From Alphaproteobacteria bacterium (GTDB taxonomy: Bacteria; Pseudomonadota; Alphaproteobacteria; Thalassobaculales; Thalassobaculaceae), in the NCBI GenBank assembly GCA_024742275.1, contig JANSYS010000005.1:175727-239726 (forward strand): DNA of 64,000 bases, given 5' to 3'. Shown here piece by piece: positions 52,879-62,140 of the stretch. Made by a program: the position numbers and the translations under genes. The notes beneath the pieces were generated by a model. It was not told where the DNA came from. It was given only the letters and a program-made list of their open reading frames with translations, and searched no databases. Position 1 is the first letter of the stretch; each line of letters begins with the position of its first letter.

Positions 52879-54450
52879 TCACGCCGGAACAGCGGCGTTG
52901 AGCGGCCCGAAGACATGCGCCGCGCCCATCGGTCCCTCCGGCGTGACCATGACTCCGCACGGGATCGCCCAGGACCCCGGGAACGCGCTCGGGCTCGCCC
53001 GGTCGACGGGCGCGACGGTCTCGAGCGCGGCGATCACGTCGACGCCCACACGCTCGTCGGCGATGATCCTCTCGATCAGGCTGATGTCGATACGCGGCTG
53101 CAGGAAAGCAGCCTCGAGGTCCATGCCGAAGTCGTTGATGAAGGAGGAGAGTTGGAAGATCGCCGGCATGATCTTCCGGCCACCGGAAGCGCCGAGGCCG
53201 AACACCGCCTTGCCGTCCCGGGTCGCCAGCATCGGGCACATGTTCGACAGGGGCTTTTCGCCCGGCGCCAGGGAGTTCGGGAGGCCCGGCCGGGGGTCGA
53301 ACCAGTTGATTCCGTTGTTCATCAGCACGCCGGTTTTCGGCAGCACGACCCGCGACCCGAAACGCGACAGCAGCGTGGTGGTCATCACCACCATGTTGCC
53401 CTCGGCATCCAGCACCGACAGATGCGTCGTACAGCTCCGGTCGCCCACGTCGCCGGCATGGCCCATGGTCGCCAGCCGCACCTTGTAGGACTCGATCATC
53501 GCCTCCGCATGGGCCCTGTAGGCCGCGCCGTCGATAGGACCGCCGAACTCTGGCAGGCGCGACAGCGCGCCGGCGAAGGTCGGTCCGGCGGTATAGCCGG
53601 GGGCCAGATTGTACTCGGTACCGCCGCGGGTCCGGGTCAGGGGCTCCAGCACCTTGGCCTCGTAAGTGGCCAGATCCTCCGCCGTGATCCTAGATCCGCC
53701 GGCCTGAAGATCAGCCACAAGGGCCTTAGCGGTCTCGCCGGTGTAGAAGTCCTCAGGCCCGGCATCGCGCAGCCGCTTCAAGGTAGCCGCGAAATTGCCC
53801 ATGGGCAGACCGCGGTTCGTGTGGTCGCCGATCACCGGCGCCTCGCCCGTCGGCAGCCAGACCGCACTGGAGCCCTCGTACTTGCGCAGCCAGGCGATCT
53901 CGGACGCGACGTTCAGCGTCGTCCACCAGGTCATGCGATGGCCGCGCTCGGCCATGGTGACGGCCGGCGATATCGCATCCGCCCAGGACCAGGACCCGAA
54001 CTCCGACAGCAGCTTGGCGTAGCCGGCGCAGGACCCCGGCACCGCGATGGAGTGGAAGCCCTGGAGGTTTCGGTCCTCCACGACCGCCGGCCAGCCGAAC
54101 AGGTCCGGCGGCGCCTGCCGGTCGCTATCGATCGGGTAGTCGGCGGGGTCGAGCTTCGCGCCCGCCTGCATGCCGAAGTCGATGCAGCGCGTTGTGCCGG
54201 ACTTGGCGTCATGGACGATGGCATAACCGCCACCACCAAGCCCGCTCATCCAGGGTTCGGCCACGCAGAGCGCCAAAGCCGTCGCAACAGCGGCGTCCGC
54301 CGCGTTGCCGCCGGCCGCCAGAACGGCGGCACCGACCTCGGATGCCTGAACGTTCTGAGACGCCACCACCCCGCGGTCTCCGCGCACCGGCGGTTTGGAT
54401 TGCGTCCACGTTTCGATTGGCGAAGTCTCTGGAAGCGTGATCGCGGGCAT
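52879..54450 (-). CDS. ggt: Gamma-glutamyltransferase, Ntn-hydrolase family
   Basis: 523 residues. The self-cleavage and catalytic Thr is Thr341 in SCTTHLSVLDAEGNMV. GRRG-type motifs SGLGGGGYAIV, GMAERG-like AERGHRM and GASGGRKIMPAIFQ agree. The precursor splits into large and small subunits at that Thr. It hydrolyses or transfers gamma-glutamyl groups, for example from glutathione or gamma-glutamyl amines. No signal peptide is seen (start MPAITLPETSPIE), so it may be cytosolic, unlike periplasmic GGT. ATG 54450 has GGAGGG before it. It is convergent with the PAS-like gene. Confidence 0.92.
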   Translation of the reverse strand: MPAITLPETSPIETWTQSKPPVRGDRGVVASQNVQASEVGAAVLAAGGNAADAAVATALALCVAEPWMSGLGGGGYAIVHDAKSGTTRCIDFGMQAGAKLDPADYPIDSDRQAPPDLFGWPAVVEDRNLQGFHSIAVPGSCAGYAKLLSEFGSWSWADAISPAVTMAERGHRMTWWTTLNVASEIAWLRKYEGSSAVWLPTGEAPVIGDHTNRGLPMGNFAATLKRLRDAGPEDFYTGETAKALVADLQAGGSRITAEDLATYEAKVLEPLTRTRGGTEYNLAPGYTAGPTFAGALSRLPEFGGPIDGAAYRAHAEAMIESYKVRLATMGHAGDVGDRSCTTHLSVLDAEGNMVVMTTTLLSRFGSRVVLPKTGVLMNNGINWFDPRPGLPNSLAPGEKPLSNMCPMLATRDGKAVFGLGASGGRKIMPAIFQLSSFINDFGMDLEAAFLQPRIDISLIERIIADERVGVDVIAALETVAPVDRASPSAFPGSWAIPCGVMVTPEGPMGAAHVFGPLNAAVPA

Positions 54451-54559
54451 ACCGCCCTCCTGCTATGTGTGCGGGGTCCGCCGTCGCGGTGCTTGATCGT
54501 CGATACGACAAGGCGCACATGCTAAAGACGGCGGCGGGACCGAAAGGAGCGGATACGGT

Positions 54560-55216
54560 ATGGCGGTCGGATTCCTGTTGTCCAGCCTTCGACGGGCGCT
54601 GCGGTCGATTGGGGCCGTGGCAGTGGTTCTGGCGCTGTCCGGTATCGTTACGGGTACCGCGCTGGCCCAGCAGGCGGGCAACGAGCCCGATCCCGACAAC
54701 GTCAGGAATGCAAACTGCGAAAAGCTGCCGGGCGGCAACGCACCGGTTCAGCGCATGGCCCGGCTGGAAGGCGGCATGTCGGTCCGCAATCTCGAGATGA
54801 CCTATTTCGACAAACCTCTCTACGCCCTTACCGCCAACGATCTCGCCTACTTGCGAGAGCTCTGGCCCCAATGCGGCACCTTCGAGGCCGACGTGGCGGA
54901 CCGGATAGCGACCAGGCTGGGGGCCCTGATCAGCGACGCCAAAGGCGCCCGGCAGGACTCGCTCGATTGGATTGCCCAGGTTGAAAACGACATCGCCACG
55001 TTGCAGCCCGGAGACGAGTCGATCCGGAAGATCCACGATCTCTGGCAGGAGATGCTGAACCGCGAGTTCGAAATGCTGCAAAGCGACCTGCAGTATCTCG
55101 CACGCAAGCTCTCGGAGAAGCGCGACGAACTCTATGCCGGACAGCAGCCGCGCCAGCGGACGCTGGTCAACCCTTTCGACCCGGGCGCCCCCGAAACCAG
55201 GAGCCTGAGCCAGTAG
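54560..55216 (+). CDS. Exported hypothetical protein with helical C-terminal half
   Basis: 218 residues. A signal peptide (RRALRSIGAVAVVLALSGIVTGTALAQQ) predicts export, with cleavage near residue 36. The mature part holds two cysteines (NANCEKL, WPQCGTF), then long helices (ADRIATRLGALISDAKGARQDSLDWIAQVE, EMLNREFEMLQSDLQYLARKLSEKRDELY) with coiled-coil character. I recognise no family. AAAGGAG precedes ATG 54560. It is divergent from ggt across 109 bases. Confidence 0.75.
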   Translation: MAVGFLLSSLRRALRSIGAVAVVLALSGIVTGTALAQQAGNEPDPDNVRNANCEKLPGGNAPVQRMARLEGGMSVRNLEMTYFDKPLYALTANDLAYLRELWPQCGTFEADVADRIATRLGALISDAKGARQDSLDWIAQVENDIATLQPGDESIRKIHDLWQEMLNREFEMLQSDLQYLARKLSEKRDELYAGQQPRQRTLVNPFDPGAPETRSLSQ

Positions 55217-55253
55217 CGACCGACCGGCGACGATCTTCTACGCAGGCGAAATC

Positions 55254-56567
55254 CTAGGCCGTCCGGCGGTCCATCCAGTCACGGAACTTGTACCAGGCGC
55301 CGATCGTCGGCAGGAACCAGGGGACGCCCGTATAGAACGGGCGGGTTTCGAAGGGCAGGCCGTCGAAGGCGCTCGCCCGGTTGGTCTTGCCGAGAATCTT
55401 CAACGCCACCCGATGGCCTAGATGGCTCATCATCACGACCCCGCTGCCGTTGCAGCCCATGGCATAGTGAACGCCGTTCTCGTCGCCCATATGCGGGACG
55501 CGATCGAACGTGAAGGCGACGTTGCCGTTCCAGGCATGGGTGATCTTCACCCCGGCAAGTTGGGGAAATATTCCAAGCATGTAGCGATACAGAACCGGCG
55601 CGGTCTCCAACGCGGTCCGCGATCGGAAGCTCGCCCGCCCCCCGAAGATCACCCGCGTTCCATCCGGCGAGGGCCGGAAATAGTAGAGAACACGTTTGCT
55701 GTCGGCGATCATCCGGCCCGAGGGGAACAGTGCGCTCACACGTTCGCGGCCGAGCGGTTCCGTAGCGATGATGTAGCTGGCGATCGGGATCACGCGACGC
55801 CGGTGCCAGGGCGTGGCTTTGCCGGTATACCCGTTCGTGCCGAGAACCACCTCCTTGGCCCGGACGGGACCGCGCGAGGTGCGCACCGTCAGGTCGCCTG
55901 CACTGCCGTCGATCCCCTCGACGCGCGTATGGGCCGAGAGCTTCACGCCGGCCCGGCGGCAGGCCTCACGCAGACCCTTGTGATACAGCGACGGATGAAC
56001 GCCGCCGGCGCGGTCTACGGTCATACCGCCGTAGTAGTACTCCGTGTTCACATGCTCGGCCTGGCGCTCGCGCGGGATCAGAGTCGCGCCGGCATCCGCA
56101 TGGGCGTTCAGATCGTCTACCTTTGCCGCCATCGCCTTGAAGGCATCCGGCGTATGCGCGCCAACGAAACGGCCAGTCCGGGCATAGAAGCATTCGATAT
56201 TCTCCCGGCGGATGATCTCCTCCAGGTGATCGTAGCTGTCGCGCGCTTCGGCCAGCATCTCGTCGACGCGTGCCCGGCCGTAGAGGGTTTCGATGTCCCC
56301 GCCCTTTCCGACATTTACGCCGCCCGACACCATACCGCCGCTGCGCGTACTCGCCCCCTCGCCGAAACGCTGCGCCTCGAGCACGACGACGTCGACGCCG
56401 CTGCGCGCGAGTTCCAGGGCGGCCGACATACCGGTGTAGCCGCTGCCGATCACCGCCACGTCGACCCGTTCCGGCGGCGGTGCATCGCCCTCATCGTCGG
56501 GCGGCGCGGCCTCCCACCAATACGGATCGGTTTTGAACCCGTCTGCGAATATGTCGTGCGGCGTCAT
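55254..56567 (-). CDS. DAO-family FAD oxidoreductase (PuuB/gamma-glutamylputrescine oxidase-like)
   Basis: 437 residues. The dinucleotide fold VAVIGSGYTGMSAALELARSGVDVVVLEAQ and the STRSGGMVSGGVNVG segment hold FAD; GCNGSGVVMMSHLGHRVALKI is the late FAD motif. It most resembles D-amino-acid/gamma-glutamylputrescine and similar amine oxidases. ATG 56567 is chosen because GGAG lies six bases before it. An ATG two codons upstream (56573) is inside that distance. It is convergent with the exported helical protein and divergent from the ABC permease. With the ligase at 32974 it could serve a gamma-glutamyl amine route. Confidence 0.88.
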   Translation of the reverse strand: MTPHDIFADGFKTDPYWWEAAPPDDEGDAPPPERVDVAVIGSGYTGMSAALELARSGVDVVVLEAQRFGEGASTRSGGMVSGGVNVGKGGDIETLYGRARVDEMLAEARDSYDHLEEIIRRENIECFYARTGRFVGAHTPDAFKAMAAKVDDLNAHADAGATLIPRERQAEHVNTEYYYGGMTVDRAGGVHPSLYHKGLREACRRAGVKLSAHTRVEGIDGSAGDLTVRTSRGPVRAKEVVLGTNGYTGKATPWHRRRVIPIASYIIATEPLGRERVSALFPSGRMIADSKRVLYYFRPSPDGTRVIFGGRASFRSRTALETAPVLYRYMLGIFPQLAGVKITHAWNGNVAFTFDRVPHMGDENGVHYAMGCNGSGVVMMSHLGHRVALKILGKTNRASAFDGLPFETRPFYTGVPWFLPTIGAWYKFRDWMDRRTA

Positions 56568-56709
56568 CGCCATCTCCGAGTGTGACCTGCTGCGGGGAGT
56601 CTATGCCGTCCGGGACACCGGGAGAAGTTGACACTTTTCCGGACGGTTGCCATAAGGCGGCAACAGATTGTTGCGAATGCCTCGCAAATGCTCCGGCGGT
56701 GTCCGGGGA

Positions 56710-58377
56710 ATGGACTGGCCCGCGCGTCACGGATCCCGCATGCTCTTTCGCGACCGTTTCTTTCTTGCTCCAGCCGTGATCTGCGCGCTTGTGGCCACGC
56801 CGATCCTGGCGGTCACTCTGCACGGGCTGGCGCATACCGACTTGATCGCCCATCTCGCGAGAACGGTGTTGCCGGCTTATGTCGCCAATACGTTCCTGCT
56901 TGGGCTCGGCGTCACCTTGGGTACCGGGATCATCGGTATCGGCACCGCATGGCTGGTGACAATGTGCCGATTTCCGGGTCGACGCATCCTCGAGTGGGCG
57001 CTGGTTCTGCCCCTGGCCGCGCCCGCCTACGTCCTCGCCTACACCTATACCAACTTCCTGGAACATGCGGGACCGGTACAGGAACTACTGCGCGACACCT
57101 TCGACCTAGGACCACGGGAATACTGGTTCCCGGAGATCCGCTCGCTCGGCGGCGCGATCGTGATGCTCACGGCCACGCTCTTCCCCTATGTCTATCTGCT
57201 GACCCGCGCCGCCTTCCTCGAGCAGTCGGTCTGCGTCATGGAAGTCAGCCGGACACTGGGCCATGGTCCGACACGCGCGTTCCTGCGGGTTGCCCTGCCG
57301 CTCGCCCGGCCGGCGATCGCGGCCGGCGTAGCCCTTGCCCTGATGGAGACCCTGGCCGACTACGGGACGGTTTCGTATTTCGGCGTTCAGACTTTCACCA
57401 CCGGCATCTATCGGGCGATCTTCTCCTTCGGCGACCGGGTGGCCGCAGCGCAACTCGCCACCGGTCTGCTCGCCTTCGTCATCCTGGTCCTGACCCTGGA
57501 GCGCGTCTCGCGCGGCCGTCAGCGCTTTGATCACACGACGAACACCCACCGCGCCCTGCCCGGCTACAGATTGACCGGGTGGCGGGCCGCGGGAGCAATG
57601 GCAGCGTGCGCCTTGCCGGTGGTGATCGGCTTTCTGCTGCCGGCGATCCTGCTGATCAACATGTCCGCCACCGGCGGGCACAAACTGTTCGGCGCGCGCT
57701 ATCTGACACTGACGATGAACAGCATCACACTGGCCGGGATCACGGCCGTACTCGCCGTCGTCGTCTCGCTACTGATGGCCTATGCCAACAGGCTGTCGAA
57801 GAGCCGGGGGACGCAGATCCTTACCCGGCTCGCCGCCCTCGGATACGCGGTCCCCGGGTCCGTGATCGCGATCGGGATTCTGCTCCCCTTCTCCATCGTC
57901 GACCGCACGGTGGACGACGCGGCCCGCAGCCTGTTCGGCGTCTCGACCGGACTGATCGTCACCGGAACGATCGTCGCCCTGGTCTACGCCTATCTCGTGC
58001 GGTTCCTGGCGGTATCGTTGCAAACGGCGGAAGCCGGGCTGACCAAGATCACGCCGAGCATGGATCAGGCGGCTCGGGTTTTGGGCCACCCGCCGCGGGC
58101 CACCCTCAGACGGATTCACCTGCCGATGCTACGGGGCAGCCTGCTGACGGCAGGACTGATCGTCTTCGTCGACGTGATGAAGGAACTGCCGGCGACCATG
58201 ATCCTGCGGCCATTCAATTTCGACACACTCGCCGTCCAGGCCCACAACCTTGCCGCCGATGAGCGCCTGACCCAGGCCTCGACACCCGCGCTGACAATCG
58301 TTGCGGTCGGCCTGCTGCCAGTCATCATCCTGAGCCGTCAGATCGCCAAGTCGAGGACCGGACACCGGCGCGCCTAG
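56710..58377 (+). CDS. ABC transporter permease, iron(III)-type (FbpB-like), duplicated
   Basis: 555 residues with about 12 hydrophobic helices in two homologous halves. Each half ends in an EAA-like loop: EVSRTLGHGPTRAFLRVALPLARPAI at about 180-205 and DQAARVLGHPPRATLRRIHLPMLRGS late in the chain. Fused permeases of this kind belong to iron(III) uptake systems with FbpA and FbpC. Neither a binding protein nor an ATPase lies beside it, so the gene is an orphan here. The start is uncertain: ATG 56668, 56710 or 56740 are possible; 56710 lies just before the first helix and has a weak GGGG upstream. Confidence 0.87.
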   Translation: MDWPARHGSRMLFRDRFFLAPAVICALVATPILAVTLHGLAHTDLIAHLARTVLPAYVANTFLLGLGVTLGTGIIGIGTAWLVTMCRFPGRRILEWALVLPLAAPAYVLAYTYTNFLEHAGPVQELLRDTFDLGPREYWFPEIRSLGGAIVMLTATLFPYVYLLTRAAFLEQSVCVMEVSRTLGHGPTRAFLRVALPLARPAIAAGVALALMETLADYGTVSYFGVQTFTTGIYRAIFSFGDRVAAAQLATGLLAFVILVLTLERVSRGRQRFDHTTNTHRALPGYRLTGWRAAGAMAACALPVVIGFLLPAILLINMSATGGHKLFGARYLTLTMNSITLAGITAVLAVVVSLLMAYANRLSKSRGTQILTRLAALGYAVPGSVIAIGILLPFSIVDRTVDDAARSLFGVSTGLIVTGTIVALVYAYLVRFLAVSLQTAEAGLTKITPSMDQAARVLGHPPRATLRRIHLPMLRGSLLTAGLIVFVDVMKELPATMILRPFNFDTLAVQAHNLAADERLTQASTPALTIVAVGLLPVIILSRQIAKSRTGHRRA

Positions 58378-58425
58378 GCCCCACACCCGCTCCCGCACGA
58401 ATCACCTGGTCGCGTTCCGACGCCC

Positions 58426-60228
58426 TCACGCGTCCATCTTGAGGGCGGCGATGAAGGCGGATTGCGGAATCTCGACCTGGCCGAACTGCCGCATCTTCTT
58501 CTTGCCTTCCTTCTGCTTCTCCAGAAGCTTCTTCTTTCGCGTGATGTCGCCGCCGTAGCACTTCGCGGTCACGTCCTTGCGCAGGGCGCTGACGGTCTCG
58601 CGGGCGATCACCTTGCCGCCGATCGCCGCCTGGATGGCGATCTTGAAGAGCTGACGCGGAATCAGATCCTTCAGACGGGCGCACATGGCGCGCCCGCGCG
58701 GGTCCGCCTGGGAACGGTGGACGATCATCGACAGCGCGTCCACGGGTTCGCCGTTCACCATGATCGAGAGCTTCACCAGATCGCTCTCGGAGTAGGTGTC
58801 CATCTGATAGTCGAAGCTGGCATAGCCCCGGCTGATCGACTTCAGGCGGTCGTAGAAGTCGAACACCACCTCGTTCAGGGGCAGCCGGTATACGACCATC
58901 GCCCGGTTCCCGGCATACGTAAGCTCGATCTGCTCGCCGCGCCGCTCGGTACACAAGGCCAGGATCGGTCCGAGATAATCGTCGGGAACGAAGATCGTCG
59001 CCTTGATCCACGGCTCCTGGATATGGTCGATCTTCATGACGTCCGGCATGTCGGCCGGATTGTGCAGTTCGATCATCGTGCCGTCGGTCTTGTGGATCTT
59101 GTAGATCACGCTCGGCGCCGTGGTGATCAGGTCCAGATCGAATTCGCGCTCCAGGCGCTCCTGAATGATTTCGAGATGCAGAAGCCCCAGGAAGCCGCAG
59201 CGGAAACCGAAACCGAGCGCCGCGGAGGTCTCCGCCTCGAACTGGAAGCTGGCGTCGTTCAGCCGCAGTTTCTCCAGGCTGTCGCGCAGATCCTCGAAAT
59301 CGGCGGCATCGACCGGATACATGCCGCAGAAAACCACCGGCACGCTCGGTTTGAAGCCGGGCAGCGCCTTATCCGTGGGCCGCTTCTCTTCCGTGATCGT
59401 GTCGCCGACATTGGTGTCGGCAACGGTCTTGATCGAGGCGTTGATGAACCCGACCTCGCCCGGGCCCAGCGCGTCGACGGCGAGACCCTTCGGCGTGAGC
59501 ACGCCGACCCGCTCGACCAGATGGGTCGCGCCGGTCTGCATCATCTTGACCTTCTGACCCTTCTTGAGGGCGCCGTCATGGACGCGCACGAGACAGGTAA
59601 CCCCCAGGTAGCTGTCGTACCAGCTGTCGACCAGCATGGCCTTCAGCGGCGCCTCGCGGTCGCCCTTCGGCGGCGGCAGGCGCTCGATGATCGCTTCGAG
59701 CAGTTCATCGACCCCAAGCCCGGTCTTCGCGGAAATCATGATGGCGTTGGACGCATCCATACCGATCACATCCTCGATCTGCTGTTTGACCCGCTCCGGC
59801 TCGGCCGCAGGCAAGTCGACCTTGTTCAGAACCGGGATGATCTCGTGGTCGACCTCGATCGCCTGGTAGACGTTCGCGAGCGTCTGCGCTTCCACGCCCT
59901 GGGCAGCATCGACCACCAGGATCGAGCCCTCGCAGGCGGCAAGCGACCGGCTCACTTCGTAGGCGAAGTCCACATGACCCGGCGTGTCGATCAGGTTGAG
60001 CGTGTAACGCCGGCCGTCCTTGGCGTCGTAGATCAGCCGGACGGTCTGGGCCTTGATGGTGATGCCGCGCTCGCGCTCGATATCCATCGAGTCGAGAACC
60101 TGCTGCTTCATCTCGCGTTCGGTGAGGCCGCCACACATTTGTATCAACCGATCGGCAAGGGTCGACTTGCCGTGGTCGATATGGGCGATGATCGCGAAGT
60201 TGCGGATATGTGAGAGATCGGTCGTCAT
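58426..60228 (-). CDS. lepA: Elongation factor 4 (LepA)
   Basis: Ribosome-bound GTPase of 600 residues that back-translocates or helps initiation of stalled ribosomes. The GTPase motifs are AHIDHGKST (G1), DTPGHVDF (G3) and NKVD (G4). Domains II, III and V follow, together with the LepA-specific C-terminal domain ending in [19 protein letters not shown]. Length and order match the family exactly. It is convergent with the ABC permease and divergent from the PhyH-type gene. Confidence 0.97.
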   Translation of the reverse strand: MTTDLSHIRNFAIIAHIDHGKSTLADRLIQMCGGLTEREMKQQVLDSMDIERERGITIKAQTVRLIYDAKDGRRYTLNLIDTPGHVDFAYEVSRSLAACEGSILVVDAAQGVEAQTLANVYQAIEVDHEIIPVLNKVDLPAAEPERVKQQIEDVIGMDASNAIMISAKTGLGVDELLEAIIERLPPPKGDREAPLKAMLVDSWYDSYLGVTCLVRVHDGALKKGQKVKMMQTGATHLVERVGVLTPKGLAVDALGPGEVGFINASIKTVADTNVGDTITEEKRPTDKALPGFKPSVPVVFCGMYPVDAADFEDLRDSLEKLRLNDASFQFEAETSAALGFGFRCGFLGLLHLEIIQERLEREFDLDLITTAPSVIYKIHKTDGTMIELHNPADMPDVMKIDHIQEPWIKATIFVPDDYLGPILALCTERRGEQIELTYAGNRAMVVYRLPLNEVVFDFYDRLKSISRGYASFDYQMDTYSESDLVKLSIMVNGEPVDALSMIVHRSQADPRGRAMCARLKDLIPRQLFKIAIQAAIGGKVIARETVSALRKDVTAKCYGGDITRKKKLLEKQKEGKKKMRQFGQVEIPQSAFIAALKMDA

Positions 60229-60506
60229 GGCGCCGGTTTATGCCCGAATTCAGAGGGATTGGGTAGGGGATTGGAGAAGATCCCGTCGAGGGGAATATGG
60301 AACGCCCGCGCCCCTCGACAAAGGCGCCTATCCATTCGGCTCGGCGAGGAACCGGTTCTCGGCGATCGCGCCACGCAGGAGATCGAACCGCTGATGCCGA
60401 CCAAACCCTGAACCGGCCTTCAGCGAACAGGAGGACGCAACGTTCTCCGCCTCTTCACCCGGCCGGTCGGTGGGCCTAGCATGAGCGGAAAAGAGGAAAC
60501 GCCAAC

Positions 60507-61328
60507 ATGAACGAACAGTCGACCGGTACGCATCGGCTCTCGGACGCCGAGGTCACTCACTATCACGAGCATGGCTACGTCATCCCCGATTGGCGCCTGC
60601 CCCCGACACTGCTGGAGCGCATGCGCGCCGATTTCGAAGCGCTGAAGGAGGCGAATCCCGGCGTCGGATCGGACAACATGATCTGTCCGCACATCCCGTC
60701 TGGCGGCGTTCAGGGGCTCCGGGGCGATGGCGTCTGGCTCGACTACGCCCGCATTCCGGAGATCCTCGACATGGTCGAACAGCTTATCGGCCCGGACATC
60801 GCTCTGTGGGGAACGACCGTGTTCGGAAAGCCGCCGGGGACCGGCAAGCGAGTCCCCTGGCACCAGGACGGCGAGTACTGGCCGATCCGACCGCTCGCCA
60901 CCTGTTCCGCCTGGATCGCCCTCGACGACGCTACCCCAGAGAACGGATGCCTCAGAGTGATCCCGGGCTCCCACAGGCAGCAACGTCTGCGCGCCCACGA
61001 CCAGGACGACAGCAACGATCTCGCACTCAACCAGGTGCTGTCGCCCGACGAGTACGACGAGACGGAGGCGGTGGATTTCGTGCTCAAGGCGGGCCAGGTC
61101 TCCCTGCACGATGTCTACCTGGTCCACGGCTCAGAGCCGAACCGATCCGACAAGCGCCGCGCCGGCTACGTGTGCCGCTACATGCCGACCACCTCGCATT
61201 TCGATCGCGAGATCGGCCGCGCGCTGCAGGCGAAGGGGAACCTGGTCGATTTCACCACCCGGCCACTCTGGCTGCTGCGTGGCTCGGATGCCTGCGGCCT
61301 CAACGACTTCCGGGTCGGCCATAGCTGA
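60507..61328 (+). CDS. Phytanoyl-CoA dioxygenase (PhyH) family oxygenase
   Basis: 273 residues. Fe(II)/2-oxoglutarate motif His119-x-Asp121 (PWHQDGEYWP), distal His207 (YLVHGSEPN) and the 2-oxoglutarate Arg in RSDKRRAGYVCRYMP. LATCSAWIALDDATPENGCLRVIPGSH is the family core. It would hydroxylate a small amine, lipid or carboxylate. AAAGAGG precedes ATG 60507. The class II aldolase gene starts 11 bases after its stop, so the two likely act in sequence. Substrate unknown. Confidence 0.92.
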   Translation: MNEQSTGTHRLSDAEVTHYHEHGYVIPDWRLPPTLLERMRADFEALKEANPGVGSDNMICPHIPSGGVQGLRGDGVWLDYARIPEILDMVEQLIGPDIALWGTTVFGKPPGTGKRVPWHQDGEYWPIRPLATCSAWIALDDATPENGCLRVIPGSHRQQRLRAHDQDDSNDLALNQVLSPDEYDETEAVDFVLKAGQVSLHDVYLVHGSEPNRSDKRRAGYVCRYMPTTSHFDREIGRALQAKGNLVDFTTRPLWLLRGSDACGLNDFRVGHS

Positions 61329-61339
61329 GGAGGACGGCA

Positions 61340-62101
61340 ATGAATGATATGAACCATATGGACACCATCCAGCAGCTTCGCGTCGATCTTGCTTGCGCCC
61401 TTCGGTGGGCGGCGCGGATGGGGCTGAACGAAGGCGTCGACAACCATTTCTCGGCCGCCGTGCCCGAGCCGGACGGCACCGTCAAGGGCGACAAATTCCT
61501 GATCAACCCGTTCGGATGGCACTGGTCGGAGATCACGGCCTCGTCGCTGGTGCTCTGTGACGTCGACGGCGCGGTCCTGGAGGGGAGCGAAACCGTGGAG
61601 GCCACGGCGTTCTGCATCCACTCGCGAATCCATATCAACCATCCGAACGCCGCCGTCGTCCTGCACACGCACCAGCCCTATGCCACCGCCCTCACCCTGC
61701 TGGAAGGCGGCCGCCTGGAGATGGTCGAGCAGAACGCGCTGATGTTCGACGACCGCATCGCCTACGACGACGACTACGAAGGACTGGCCCTTGCAACCGA
61801 GGAAGGCGACCGTATGGCAGCACAGATGGACGGCAAGCCGATCCTGATGCTCGCCTCCCATGGTGTCATGGTGACGGGTCCGACGGTCGCGGACGCCTTC
61901 AACGATCTCTACTACCTGGAGCGGGCCTGCATGTTCCAGATCCACGCCAAGTCGACTGGCGGAACCCTGCGGCGGATCGGCGACAATGTCCGCGCCCGCG
62001 TAAAGGGCCAGATGGAAACAGAACGTCAGGCCGTCGCCGATCGTCACTTCACGGCGCTGCGCCGGATGCTGGACAAAGAAGAGCCGGGCTACCGACGGTA
62101 G
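61340..62101 (+). CDS. Class II aldolase/adducin domain protein
   Basis: 253 residues. The zinc-site motif HTHQPYAT and the N-terminal part RVDLACALRWAARMGLNEGVDNHFSAAVPE, with the INPFGWHWSEITASSLVLCD loop, define the family (L-fuculose-1-phosphate aldolase fold). It would cleave or decarboxylate a phosphorylated or hydroxylated sugar acid. GGAGGACGGCA precedes ATG 61340. The hairpin 62081-62110 covers its stop codon and ends the transcript. The pairing with the PhyH-type oxygenase suggests the hydroxylated product is the aldolase substrate, which is inference. Confidence 0.9.
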   Translation: MNDMNHMDTIQQLRVDLACALRWAARMGLNEGVDNHFSAAVPEPDGTVKGDKFLINPFGWHWSEITASSLVLCDVDGAVLEGSETVEATAFCIHSRIHINHPNAAVVLHTHQPYATALTLLEGGRLEMVEQNALMFDDRIAYDDDYEGLALATEEGDRMAAQMDGKPILMLASHGVMVTGPTVADAFNDLYYLERACMFQIHAKSTGGTLRRIGDNVRARVKGQMETERQAVADRHFTALRRMLDKEEPGYRR

Positions 62102-62110
62102 ACCCGGCTC
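62081..62110 (+). terminator. Stem-loop at the end of the aldolase gene
   Basis: Arms GAGCCGGG (62081-62088) and CCCGGCTC (62103-62110) enclose CTACC-GAC-GGTAG with one bulged A, so 13 base pairs form around the TAG stop. There is no T-run. It separates this gene from the convergent chemoreceptor gene. Confidence 0.6.
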
Positions 62111-62140
62111 AGGCTGGGGAATAGGGCAGACGCTGAAGGA

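Noticed and set aside
60285..60319. Nine-base inverted repeat GTCGAGGGG...CCCCTCGAC between lepA and the PhyH-type gene
   Set aside because: Perfect arms, but a 17-base loop, no T-run and no clear regulatory context. It may be chance.
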